15,640 bases of DNA, taken from positions 65,979 to 81,618 of the forward strand of contig QKYT01000147.1 in assembly GCA_003550305.1 (NCBI GenBank), given 5' to 3'. Source of the DNA: Glomus cerebriforme (lineage: Eukaryota; Glomeromycota; Glomeromycetes; Glomerales; Glomeraceae). Shown piece by piece: positions 8,103 through 15,640 of the stretch (the first letter of the stretch is position 1; each line of letters opens with the position of its first letter). The notes below the pieces were generated by a model. It was not told the DNA's origin and did not search any database. It worked only from the letters and a program-made list of their open reading frames with translations. The translations under genes were made by a program, and so were the position numbers.

Positions 8103-8381
8103 TTTAATTTTCCGCGTTTCAACATACTGAAATGGGTTAATTATCTTGAATATCTCTCCCTCACTTCCAATAGTAAAGGATCAGAACATCTTCAAGATCC
8201 AGATTATCTCAGCAATTCTACATCTTTTTTTCAATACTTGAGACATTTGTTTTCTGAAGGTAACTTTCGCCCAGCTGTCTTTCTTAAAGTTGTTGCATAT
8301 TTCTTATTTTATCTTGAAGTAGTATTTCTTCTTTTTTCTTTTGTCTTTTTTTACTGTTTGTTGATATCTCCTCATCACTGA
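8103..8381 (+). CDS. Unidentified open frame without a start codon
   Basis: After a TAG at 8100-8102 the frame stays open for 92 codons, to TGA at 8379-8381. Its first two thirds are clearly not low complexity: FPRFNILKWVNYLEYLSL, then SKGSEHLQDPDYLSNSTSFF, QYLRHLFSEGNF and RPAVFLKVVAYF. The rest returns to pyrimidine-rich, Phe/Leu-rich sequence. There is no in-frame ATG, so it may be an internal exon entered after the pyrimidine-rich tract, or a pseudogene remnant. GGTAAC near 8260 could be a donor site. No family recognised. Confidence 0.35.
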   Translation, partial: FNFPRFNILKWVNYLEYLSLTSNSKGSEHLQDPDYLSNSTSFFQYLRHLFSEGNFRPAVFLKVVAYFLFYLEVVFLLFSFVFFYCLLISPHH

Positions 8382-8453
8382 TCTCATTATTCTTCAATAT
8401 TGCTTCATAAATATAAATATTAGGAAATGAAAAAGGGAATTCTAATCTAAACC

Positions 8454-8678
8454 AAACCGCAGATAGGAGATATTCGACTATCTAACTGGTCTTTCCTTGC
8501 CTGATACGAAGAAGACTTCTATATACAGTATAAGGAAGAGAAGAGGAAGTTTAAAGGAATTTAAAAAAAAAATTAAACCAGCTCAGATAGGAGATACCTG
8601 GCTGGACCCTCCTTGCCTGATACGAGGAAGACTCTATATACAGTATAAGGAAAGATAAAAGAAAGAGTTTAAAAGGGT
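8454..8678. repeat. Non-coding tandem duplicate, unit about 110 bases
   Basis: Copy 1 spans about 8454-8562 and copy 2 about 8576-8678. Shared words include AGATAGGAGATA, CCTTGCCTGATACGA, GAAGACT and CTATATACAGTATAAGGAA, in the same order. The copies differ by a deletion in the centre (TTCGACTATCTAA is reduced to CCTGG in copy 2) and by single bases. The unit is richer in G and C than its surroundings and carries no open frame, so it may be a structured RNA, a short mobile element or a repeat unit dispersed in the genome. A purine-rich stretch follows to about 8760. Confidence 0.8.
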
Positions 8679-8679
8679 A

Positions 8680-9398
8680 GTTTATTTTTAAGAGGGTTAT
8701 AGAGAGAATAAAATTATAAAGAGAAAAGAGTAGAGTTCAAAGGGAGAATATTTAGCGAATCTAGTTTTTAAATTTAGAGAAAATTTTTTTTTTAAAAAAG
8801 TGGTAGGTATTTATAAATTTTTTTTTTTATATTTTGTAAAATTTACAAAGGATATGTCATAATATATTTTTATTATTAATTATGCAATGTACTACTTAAT
8901 TTAGATTCATTTTTAATCATGGGCTAATGGGCTAGCCAAGTAAAGCATATGAATCACAATCTATATTTTTTACGCATTGCATATTAGATCATAATTTCTT
9001 TTTTTGGTCTATAATTAGGTAATATTAGTATCATATCGCACGAAATATCAGAACCAGTCATAATGAAATTTTATTATAAAAGTCAATCATATTATTCTAT
9101 TACATAAAAACGTTGAATGTACTACCATTGATTACTAGTGCGATTGAGAGATTTTTTGATCTTTTAATTTTTATTAAATAAAATTTATTTAGCAACTAAG
9201 AATTTAAAAAAGTAATATCGTACTAAAACTGCTTGATCATGTGCAGGAATTTTTGAAGTAAATGAAATTCATTTAATTTGTATAACTGTATTTTCTTTAA
9301 TTGTGACACTCACATAACATAATTCGTGATAAATAAAATTTTCACAACTACTGTAGAATACTTAGTAAAAAAAAGTTATACTCATGGCTGGGCTCGCA
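8680..9398. other. AT-rich spacer, no gene seen
   Basis: No coding frame can be supported. A GGGCTAATGGGCTAGCC segment near 8920-8937 contains a short direct repeat and the palindrome GGCTAGCC. Nothing else stands out. Confidence 0.6.
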
Positions 9399-10410
9399 TT
9401 AATAAAAAATAAAAGATTGTTGTTTTTCATTAAATTTATATGCTTCAACAAATTGTTTATAAATTTCACTTTCATAAATTATGTATTGCAAACCACCATC
9501 GATCAAAATTTTCACATAAATATTCTGTACATTGTTTCAATAAATCATTTATTAATTGAGGGACTTTTAAATCTAAAGCTTGGTGGTACTAAAAACTCTT
9601 CATGAGGCATACCGTAATAAGGAGATAATCCAGTAAATATTTCATACATAATAGTTCCAAAGTTTAAATATCACTTTCTTGTGTATAAATTTTTCCTCTT
9701 AAAATTTCAGGAGCTACATATGGCAATACTCCATAAACATTTTTCTTGTTCTTTTCTGATTTTCATTTGCTGATTTACTTAATCCTAGATCAGAAATAAA
9801 ATATTCAAAATCATCGAAACCTTTGAAATTATCATGACTTAATATATTACCACTATGAAAATCCTGATGAATTAATCCCTCTTTATAAATATTCCCAAGA
9901 CATGTGCAATTTGATAGAATTTTAAATTTATTATACCAGCTTAAAGAATTAACTAATAATATTTAATTATTCATTTTCAAGTGAAACTTAATCTATAAAT
10001 AAATAAAATTAGTTTCCAATCTAAATATTAATTAAAATTATTTATTAAAATATCACCTCATTTAAAAATTCCAATGTTATATCTTTTGAATTATTTAAAC
10101 TTTTTAATACAACAGACTCATACTTATCCGTATTCCAATTTACCGTATCCTTATCCCATTGATCAGCTCTATAATTCAAATACTCTATCAGTCCATCCTC
10201 TCAAGTTGCACAATATATTTTTCCAAAACCTCCTTTTGTAATATATTTAATATCATAAAATCTATCATATTCAAATCATTCTACTTTTGAGTTTTTGCAT
10301 TAAGTTGAGAATCTTGGATTAATTTATCAATATCAGGATTTCCGCTTGTCTAATTTTTGAAATTTTGTTGATAATGTTTAGGCTTACATGATTGATACCA
10401 TTTCCAACCA
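9399..10410 (-). pseudogene. Protein kinase pseudogene, Glomeromycotina-type family
   Basis: Conserved kinase elements follow in order on the minus strand. The N-terminal leader has HYQQNFKN, a stop where Trp is expected, then TSGN. Next come FYDIKYITKGGFGKIYCAT (glycine loop 10233-10221), VVLKSL with the ATP-binding Lys (10104-10102), the catalytic loop HQDFHSGN (9869-9846), SDLGLSKSANE (DFG position, 9791-9783), VYGVLPYVAPEIL (APE 9714-9706), GTIMYEIFTGLSPYYGMPHE and a tail with SEIYKQFVEAYKFNEKQQ. Three expected Trp codons are stops (10352, 10278, 10203). Frameshifts lie near 10285, in the activation segment near 9760 and after YTQESDI near 9665. The stretch between the αC region and SLSW is too short and may hold a GT-AG intron (10056-9993) plus a deletion. 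After PHEEF some residues expected before the C-terminal helices are missing. The family is a tyrosine-kinase-like group expanded in Rhizophagus. This copy cannot make an active enzyme. Confidence 0.88.
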
Positions 10411-12840
10411 ATATTAAGTTAATACATCGTCACTGAGATATTTTACTCCATAACTTTACAAAGTTAGGATAATTGATGGTGGCAGGTATAAAAAAAAAAA
10501 TTAAAAATGAACTGACAAAAAAAAAATCTTTTTTTTTTGTGTACAACAGGGAGACTTTCAAAAATGGGTGTTGACTGTACGATAAGGGTAGCTTTTTTAC
10601 ATGCTTAAAGGAACGTAAAATTAAAATCGTATTGGCTGACATTATTTAAAAAGGGAAAAATCTACATTATTATGTTTGATGGACATGATGATTAAAAACT
10701 TTAATTTAAATTGCGGTTAAGATCAAAATTTGAAATAAAATTTATATTGTTTCTTTTTTTTTATTAAAGCTAAATAGTCTTTAGATTTATGCTAATACTG
10801 AATAATATATTTGTTATTATGATACGTTTAATTCTACAACAAATACAGGACAAACCAATTTTGATCCACCTTTTTATTTTTTTTTCAATTCCTTCACGAT
10901 ATCTTTAATAATATCGACATGCAAAGGGAATAATTTATTGTAATTTTTTTTGTTTATATTAAATATAAATTTCAAATTTCATTCTAAAATTTTAAATTTT
11001 TTTTTTATTAAGAAAGTGGATATTATTTAATAACACTTCATACAGGGTTGATCAAACATTCAAATCTAACAAAATTTAAATCAACTTTTAGTAACGTACA
11101 TTCAAGAAATTTTTGAATCAACGTTCGGATTACACTTATTTGTTATCTCAATATCCTTGTATGACCATACATTACCAATACTTTTCACCAACGTGACATG
11201 ACAATGTCCCATAAAAACAATATTCAATGCGATAATTGACTATTTTTTTGACGAGTAAAAAAATCAATATATTTGACATTACTCTGCCACAAGACTAAAA
11301 TATAAGACTATTATTAACTAATGCAAACGAATGTTGACAAAATATAATTCCAATATAATAACAATAATGAACTATAATATACATATTTTATTTCAATTTA
11401 TTGCTCTTTTTATTGATAAAATTGAATCATTAAAATTTGTCTTTGAAAAGATAATTAAAAATGTTAAGTTATAAACACGTTTTTTAATGATTAATTCAAC
11501 TTTGAGTTATGCTACATTAATTTTATTAATCCTGCGAAAGAATTACACTAGTAAATAATATATATATATTTTTTTTAATATTTATTTAACAAATGTTTAT
11601 GTTAAAACTAAAAACTTTTTATAAAATTTCAACAAAAAAAGAGTGATACAATTAGCTTCAGAAAAATCCAGACTCCAATAAAGTAACCATTCAGAATTTA
11701 TAACTGGTGTGTTCTTGGTATTTTTATTCTTGAAATTTATTTTATTTTTATTCCTGTCGCTTCTGTCGAAAGACCCGCATAGAATACAAAATTACGTGTA
11801 ATGACGTTTGCTTACAAATGATTTCTAAGCCTTCAACCTTATTCCATTATTATGTATTAGTTCTATTTGATTCGTTAAATATTATGATTAAAACCTGCTT
11901 CGATCCCGAAAAACAGCAGGATTTAAGTTTGCGCCATGATAATCCTGTTTTGATTTGTTAAAGGAAAAATACGTGATCATCATTTTCCAGTGCCGAGTGC
12001 AAGAATTTATTTTAATCATTAAAAAAAAGAAAAATTTACAAAAATTTTTGAACATAGCTCATTGAATTTTTTTTTTTTTTTTTCATTGTCTGATTTTTTA
12101 AAAATGTAATCATTATTACATTGGTTAAAAATGAGAATTTGTTTGATATTACCCTGAAATTTTATAAACATGGTGCCGATCAATGTTTTTGCGGGGAGAA
12201 AATATTGTTGCTGTTGAACATGCTAAAACAATTGCTGAGCAGGTTTGAAATTTTCATCAAAAAGGTTTCATGTTCCGGGTAAGACATTCAAATAACAAGC
12301 ATTGATCGTTTAGAAATATTTTTGTTTTCAAATATTCTAAAATAAAGTAAAATAATTTATTATTTTAATATCTAAATTGGTAAAATGATATAATTTTTAA
12401 AAAGTACAATCATAAGATCAAGCAAAAACATTTTAAAATTATCGAACGAATCAAATTCCAAGTTTAATGATTTTTTTGATCGCATCTTAATTTAAAAAAA
12501 AATAATGGTTTATTTCATGTGAACTTATTTATTATCGTTGTTATCATTTATATATCCGGGCATGAACAACATCATGCAGAATTTTAAAAATTATCATTAC
12601 AAAGCATATACTGTATCTCTGTTATTTAATTTATTCTCTTTTTTTTTTATAAATTTTTTGTTAAAATAAATTCTAGTACAATAATATCATATGATCGTAT
12701 TTTCCCATGCTAATCAAAAAATTCTAACCATAAAATAATTATCACAACAAATGATTGACAAATTAAGCAAATTAATTTAAAAATAGGAATGGAAGACCAA
12801 TGATATCTTTTGTCAAAATTCCATGTGGCTTAGTTTGATC
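10411..12840. other. Long AT-rich spacer, no supported gene
   Basis: No recognisable gene in about 2.4 kb. An A-run and T-run pair at about 10521-10540 can pair as a hairpin. 11740-11990 has a slightly higher G+C content and a short inverted repeat (CCTGCT ... AGCAGG near 11894-11922) but no good frame. 12183-12248 is a 21-codon ATG frame (GENIVAVEHAKTIAEQV) with protein-like composition, too short to call. Confidence 0.5.
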
Positions 12841-12844
12841 ATGA

Positions 12845-13050
12845 TCGAGTGTCGACAAAAACTTGTTAGTAAAGGTTCGAGAGACCTATCGGAAATTCCG
12901 CAAAGTGATAAAGCTTCTTTTGGAAAATTTCCTCAGAGAAGGATATCCCCCTATTCGTGTTTCTTGGCGATTTCCTTCTTTGAAGCTTAGATCTTCGATA
13001 TGATTCGTGTTTGCAAAAGTTGTCATTCACGAGTTCTTACATAACAAATA
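12845..13050 (+). other. GC-richer coding-like patch, unknown
   Basis: This patch stands out from its surroundings by higher G+C. A plus-strand frame is open for 52 codons from 12845 to a TGA at 13001 (VDKNLLVKVRETYRKFRKV then LLLENFLREGYPPIRVSWRF), then continues as FVFAKVVIHEFLHNK. A second frame with ATG at 12841 encodes 49 residues to TAG at 12988-12990, and the minus strand is also open over part of it. I cannot decide which, if any, is real. It may be an old exon or an insertion of foreign composition. No family recognised. Confidence 0.3.
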
Positions 13051-13373
13051 AAGTGATAAATATATATAAATTGACGATTTTTTTTTATAAAAAGAGTGAA
13101 TTATTTACATCTTTATTTCTTATGCACAAAAAAAATGTCATCTGTATATTTATTAATAATTAATAACTAAATTAATTTAATCCTTCCTTAATAAAGTCTT
13201 TTTCTTAAAAAACAAATTTCTTGAATATTTTGATTTTAAGCACTTCTCTTTCGATAATAATTAACATATACAATAAATATGAATGAAATCCATAAATTGA
13301 CAAATTGACAATTAACAATTAACTTTAAAATGTCACCTTATCAACACGAAAATGTGTGATAAAGAGATTGTTG
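13051..13373. other. AT-rich spacer before kinase relic
   Basis: No gene is seen. The last 30 bases (TGTGATAAAGAG near 13355) may already belong to the decayed kinase that follows. Confidence 0.5.
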
Positions 13374-13697
13374 TTTGAATAGCGTTTGAGAAGTTCGAAA
13401 CGGTTAATTATATCAAGCGGAGGATTTAATAATGTCTATTCAGCTCTTGGATGAAAGAACCAAGATGGATTTTTGATAATGACACGTAACAATGGACACA
13501 AATCGGCCCAATACTTGTTGCATTTGAAACGTCTTGATCATCAACCAAAAATATTCATGTCCTTATATTTAAAAAATAATAATTTATTTGTCCAACATTT
13601 GATATTACAAAAAACACTAAAAGAAATGAATTATCTCAGTCGTTTCAACGATTTTTTGGAAAAGCAGGAAATTTCCGCCGAAGGACTTCGCGTCTAA
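13374..13697 (+). pseudogene. Kinase N-lobe relic, plus strand
   Basis: Plus-strand pieces match the N-lobe of the same kinase family in broken frames. FE is followed by TAG (13380) where Trp is expected. Then come FEKFETVNYI, SGGFNNVYSAL (glycine-loop region, 13416-13448), WMKEPRWIFDNDT, a TAA, QWTQIGPILVA and LKRLD with the ATP-binding Lys (13527-13529). At least three frameshifts separate these parts. After 13538 the last frame stays open to 13697 (LILQKTLKEMNYLSRF, FLEKQEISAEGLRV), but I see no kinase motif there. The catalytic loop, DFG and APE are absent. It points towards the minus-strand relic at 14118-13645 and its end overlaps that relic's end. Confidence 0.8.
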
Positions 13698-14118
13698 GAG
13701 AAAGTTTTTGAGATGTTGTTCTCTCATAGATGGTTTCAAAAAGGTCTTTGCCATATATTGTACCGATATTGTCTAAATATTCAAGTAAGAATTTTCCTAT
13801 ATAATATAACGTGTAACAATAAAATTGCATTTAATATTGAACCTGATTTTTACTTGTAGAATTCGAGAAACTTGTTTCACAACAATCAAAGAATATAGGA
13901 ACTGAAAGGTTTTGTGAATTATCAAGACGTTTCAAAGCAACTTGCATTGGTCCGGCTCGAGTCCATTCATGCGTTTCATCATCCTAAATCCATCTAGGTC
14001 CTTCCATCCAAAGAGCTGAATAGATACTTTTAAATTCATTATCGTCAATATATTTAACCATAAACGGGATTAATCCTATATGAAATTCTAATTCTAAACA
14101 TTTCCTTCTTGACATCAT
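13645..14118 (-). pseudogene. Kinase N-lobe relic, least decayed copy
   Basis: One minus-strand frame runs 158 codons from ATG at 14118 to TGA at 13647-13645. It reads CLELEFHIGLIPF, then NEFKSIYSALWMEGPRW (a decayed glycine loop), a TAG at 13986 where Trp is expected, DDETHEWTRAGPMQVALKRL with the ATP-binding Lys (13932-13930) and DNSQNLS. The only other stop, TAA at 13833, lies inside a possible 57-base GT-AG intron (13853-13797) whose removal keeps the frame. The remainder, KFLLEYLDNIGTIYGKDLFE then TIYERTTSQKLS, does not show the kinase C-lobe: no HRD, DFG or APE. The upstream leader exons are also not seen. It is a truncated paralogue of the plus-strand relic at 13374, in inverted orientation, and is probably inactive. 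Confidence 0.82.
13797..13853 (-). other. Possible 57-nt intron in kinase relic
   Basis: On the minus strand it starts GTAAAAATCAGG and ends TTATATAG. Its length is a multiple of three, and it contains the TAA at 13833. Splicing would join TCTACAA to GAAAATTC in frame. There is no clear CTAAC branch word, so support is moderate at best. Confidence 0.35.
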
Positions 14119-14785
14119 GTAATTTACAATAGCCTATCAGTTATAGTATTTAAATTAGATTAATATTTTAAATATACAGATTAATTATATTAAGTTAAGG
14201 TGAATAAGTTAGATTTTTATTTATTTATTTATTTAATATATTCATTAACAATAATGTATTGAAAGAGTAAATGGATGCTTATATAAATAATTAAAAATAT
14301 TTTGCTATTTTCAATACACATCACCGTTCCACAAATTCATGATTTAAAAAGAAAATAACTTTTTTTTTATCATTACTCCACTATGTCTAATAATATCGAA
14401 AAGCAAGATGACAAGAATACGCGAAGGAGATAAAGTAGATTTGTATAAACACAAAATAACATGACACTTAAAACAAGAGTTTATTAAATTTGATAATATG
14501 ATCAGTTGATTGTGTATTGATTATAAATTTAGACTTTATATCAATTATGGTAGACTATTAATACATGTCCATTAAATCGACCAACAGTACTAAAAGTTAA
14601 TAATATTTTATACCAATGGAAAATGTAAAGCGTGCTATTAACTGTTAATACTACTCAATTCGTTTAACGTTTAGTATTAAATATACAGAATAATAAAATT
14701 ATCAATGAAATGTAAAACTTTAAAATATGAAGAAATGAACAAATTAAACAATTTGTATCGTTTATACTTAAATAAATAAGCTTTA
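14119..14785. other. AT-rich spacer with a TTTA microsatellite
   Basis: No gene is supported. A TTTA repeat runs at about 14214-14235. Upstream exons of the minus-strand kinase relic would be expected in this interval, but I could not find the usual NFKN-W-TSGN leader. Confidence 0.5.
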
Positions 14786-14821
14786 TTGAGTTTATTAGAA
14801 ACTTTGAAACTTTTCAGAGAA

Positions 14822-14833
14822 AATCACGTGATT
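14822..14833. promoter_or_regulatory. 12-base palindrome with CACGTG core
   Basis: AATCACGTGATT is a perfect palindrome with an E-box (CACGTG) core, a typical binding site for basic helix-loop-helix factors. A second CACGTG occurs at 15070-15075, downstream on the same presumed promoter. G and C runs are scarce in this DNA, so two exact cores within 250 bases are notable. Confidence 0.4.
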
Positions 14834-14923
14834 ATTAACGAGTCTCCTATGAAAAAAAAAGTTTATTTACTTACGGGGTCTCTTATCGGGACCCTTTCCC
14901 CAACGTTCTTTTTCCTAAATCAT

Positions 14924-14990
14924 CTTACCCTAAACCGGTGTTGCAAGCAAGATCCAATTCTTACCCTAAACCAGTTGCAAGCAAAATCCA
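14924..14990. repeat. Direct repeat with twin ACCCTAAACC boxes
   Basis: Two copies, starting at 14924 and 14960, share CTTACCCTAAACC, then (after two extra bases in copy 1) GTTGCAAGCAA and ATCCA. Each carries ACCCTAAACC (14927-14936 and 14963-14972), which matches the telobox / Tbf1-type ACCCTAA word known from promoters of ribosomal-protein genes in several fungi. The 36-base period and location upstream of CCAAT-, E-box- and TATA-like elements suggest a regulatory role. A degraded telomere-like repeat is the alternative. Confidence 0.55.
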
Positions 14991-15059
14991 TTATGAGTAG
15001 TATAGTATAGCTTATTTTAACCTACAAAAAATAACCATAACACGTCATGCTGCAATTTT

Positions 15060-15103
15060 ATTGGTTGATCACGTGGCGGACAGAATCTTGTATATTAATA
15101 AAA
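15060..15103 (+). promoter_or_regulatory. Promoter-like cluster: ATTGG, CACGTG, TATA
   Basis: Within 44 bases lie ATTGG (15060-15064, an inverted CCAAT box), CACGTG (15070-15075) and TATATTAATAAAA (15091-15103), in the order expected for a plus-strand RNA polymerase II promoter. The twin ACCCTAAACC boxes lie about 90-130 bases further upstream. What it would drive is unclear. The first ATG after it (15127-15129) closes after five codons, and the longer open frame at 15105-15227 has no start ATG. Confidence 0.4.
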
Positions 15104-15104
15104 G

Positions 15105-15227
15105 GTCCTACGATACGCTTCGGACAATGAAGAGACAGAATTAATAAAGAAATTAAAGAAGCAGATAAAATCAATAAATAAATTACAAACTAGTAGTAAT
15201 GTAATAATTTATATGTTAAGAAAATAA
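15105..15227 (+). CDS. Short open frame after promoter-like cluster
   Basis: A 40-codon frame runs to TAA at 15225-15227 and reads RYASDNEETELIKKLKKQIK, then NKLQTSSNVIIYMLRK. The charged, coiled-coil-like composition differs from the random AT-rich background. It lacks an ATG until near its end, so it can only be coding as a spliced exon or by an unusual start. A different frame has ATG at 15127 but stops after five codons. It could be the remnant of the gene once served by the upstream cluster. No family recognised. Confidence 0.22.
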   Translation, partial: VLRYASDNEETELIKKLKKQIKSINKLQTSSNVIIYMLRK

Positions 15228-15229
15228 AC

Positions 15230-15640
15230 TTTTTATTATTTGATTTTTTTCTGTCTAATGATTTTTTTTATATTAATTGTTCATTTGATTATTTAAAAAT
15301 TAAATTTAAAAATTTTCAGTCTAGTTAAATGTTTCTATCTTATCTAAATATTGTCTATTGTTTTAGCAATCCCCTAACAATATTTAATAATCTCCTTTTG
15401 TTGTACTTTTTTTTCATTTACAAATTTTTCCTGTGTTCGTTCCTTCATTATCTTTCATTATTCTTGTTCATTTTTTTTCAATTTACATCACCATTTCTTT
15501 CTATTTCTCATTTTAAATTAATTTTCGTATGATTCAATTAACATTACACTTTAAATTATTCTCCCATTTTATTTCTTGGGTATTGCATTCATTATTTTCT
15601 TAGTAAATCTCACTTTTTTCTACACTTCGTGAGTGATCCT
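15230..15640. other. Pyrimidine-rich low-complexity block
   Basis: The plus strand is T-rich and G-poor, with CTTTCATTATT-like words, similar to 7575-8102. A Phe/Leu/Tyr-rich open frame exists at about 15329-15532 but looks like a product of base composition. No gene or structured element is supported up to the end of the window. Confidence 0.6.

Larger units (their letters stand above)
14786..15010 (+). other. Open frame over repeats, probably not a gene
   Basis: A 74-codon frame without an ATG at its start runs to TAG at 15008-15010. Its sequence is built partly from short direct repeats: ACGAGTCTCCTAT (about 14838) against ACGGGGTCTCTTAT (about 14873), and a 31-33-base pair starting at 14924 and 14960. 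GGGTC (14876-14880) and GACCC (14890-14894) can pair. I judge this to be a regulatory or repeat region lying upstream of the promoter-like cluster, not a protein gene, though a TTG or internal ATG start cannot be ruled out. Confidence 0.4.

Noticed and set aside
7580..8130. Two overlapping long frames of 152 and 90 codons on the plus strand
   Set aside because: They consist of Phe, Leu, Ile, Ser and Tyr runs dictated by the pyrimidine-rich strand. Both phases are open for the same reason and no domain or start context supports them.
9384..9605. 73-codon plus-strand frame
   Set aside because: It lies antisense to the C-terminal part of the kinase relic, whose minus-strand reading has clear family motifs.
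10430..10642. 70-codon minus-strand frame
   Set aside because: It spans an A/T homopolymer hairpin (about 10490-10540) that produces KKKDFFF and IFFF runs. It has no family features and no clear link to the kinase relic beside it.
11894..11922. TTCGATCCCGAA segment resembling a tRNA T-loop
   Set aside because: No acceptor, D or anticodon arms can be placed around it, so it is not a tRNA.
12841..12990. 49-codon ATG frame as a gene
   Set aside because: Another plus-strand frame and part of the minus strand are also open over the same GC-richer patch, and none has recognisable features, so no single frame can be chosen.
14924..14990. CCCTAA words as an internal telomere repeat
   Set aside because: There are only two copies, 36 bases apart, and no contiguous CCCTAA array. 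A promoter box explains them better.
15329..15532. 67-codon hydrophobic frame
   Set aside because: It lies in T-rich, G-poor sequence and looks compositional, not like a membrane protein gene.

Overview
This window looks like gene-poor, very AT-rich nuclear DNA of a fungus. I infer an arbuscular-mycorrhizal fungus (Glomeromycotina, Rhizophagus-like). The basis is the base composition, fungal-style intron signals (GTAAAT ... TACTAAC ... TAG), and three decayed copies of the expanded protein-kinase family typical of those genomes (YSA-W-M-GPRW and NFKN-W-TSGN signatures). I have no database result to confirm the genus. I found no intact, full-length, recognisable gene, no tRNA or rRNA, no CRISPR array and no complete transposon.

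Layout. 1-1148 is AT-rich sequence with a 24-A tract. 1149-1251 is a TATA-like box in front of an 18-codon signal-peptide-like reading frame. 1255-1500 is a purine-rich strand-biased block. 1574-2620 is a tandem duplication with a period of about 525 bases. Each unit holds an intron-like segment that would join two exons into a 54-residue frame, plus several copies of a short hairpin (AACAAGGGA / TCCCTTGTT) around TGGGTGAT. 3231-3512 is an unidentified open frame. 3815-4204 and 4652-5604 (minus strand) and 6063-6851 (plus strand) are decayed coding relics, some readable in one frame for 130 or more codons but crossed by stops. 7575-8102 is pyrimidine-rich, 8103-8381 is an open, coding-like frame without a start, and 8454-8678 is a roughly 110-base non-coding tandem duplicate. 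9399-10410 (minus) is a nearly full-length kinase pseudogene. 10411-12840 has nothing convincing. 12845-13050 is a GC-richer patch. 13374-13697 (plus) and 13645-14118 (minus) are two convergent kinase N-lobe relics. 14786-15227 combines twin ACCCTAAACC boxes, ATTGG, CACGTG and a TATA-like element with short open frames, and 15230-15640 is again pyrimidine-rich.

How it fits together. The window reads as a graveyard of lineage-expanded gene families between low-complexity spacers, not as a working operon or pathway. In the kinase relics five conserved tryptophan codons are now TAG or TGA, all explainable by G-to-A changes, and frameshifts are also present. The least decayed parts are the minus-strand kinase relic at 13645-14118, the promoter-like cluster near 15060-15103, and the duplicated intron-bearing units at 1574-2620. 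These are the best places to look for residual function.
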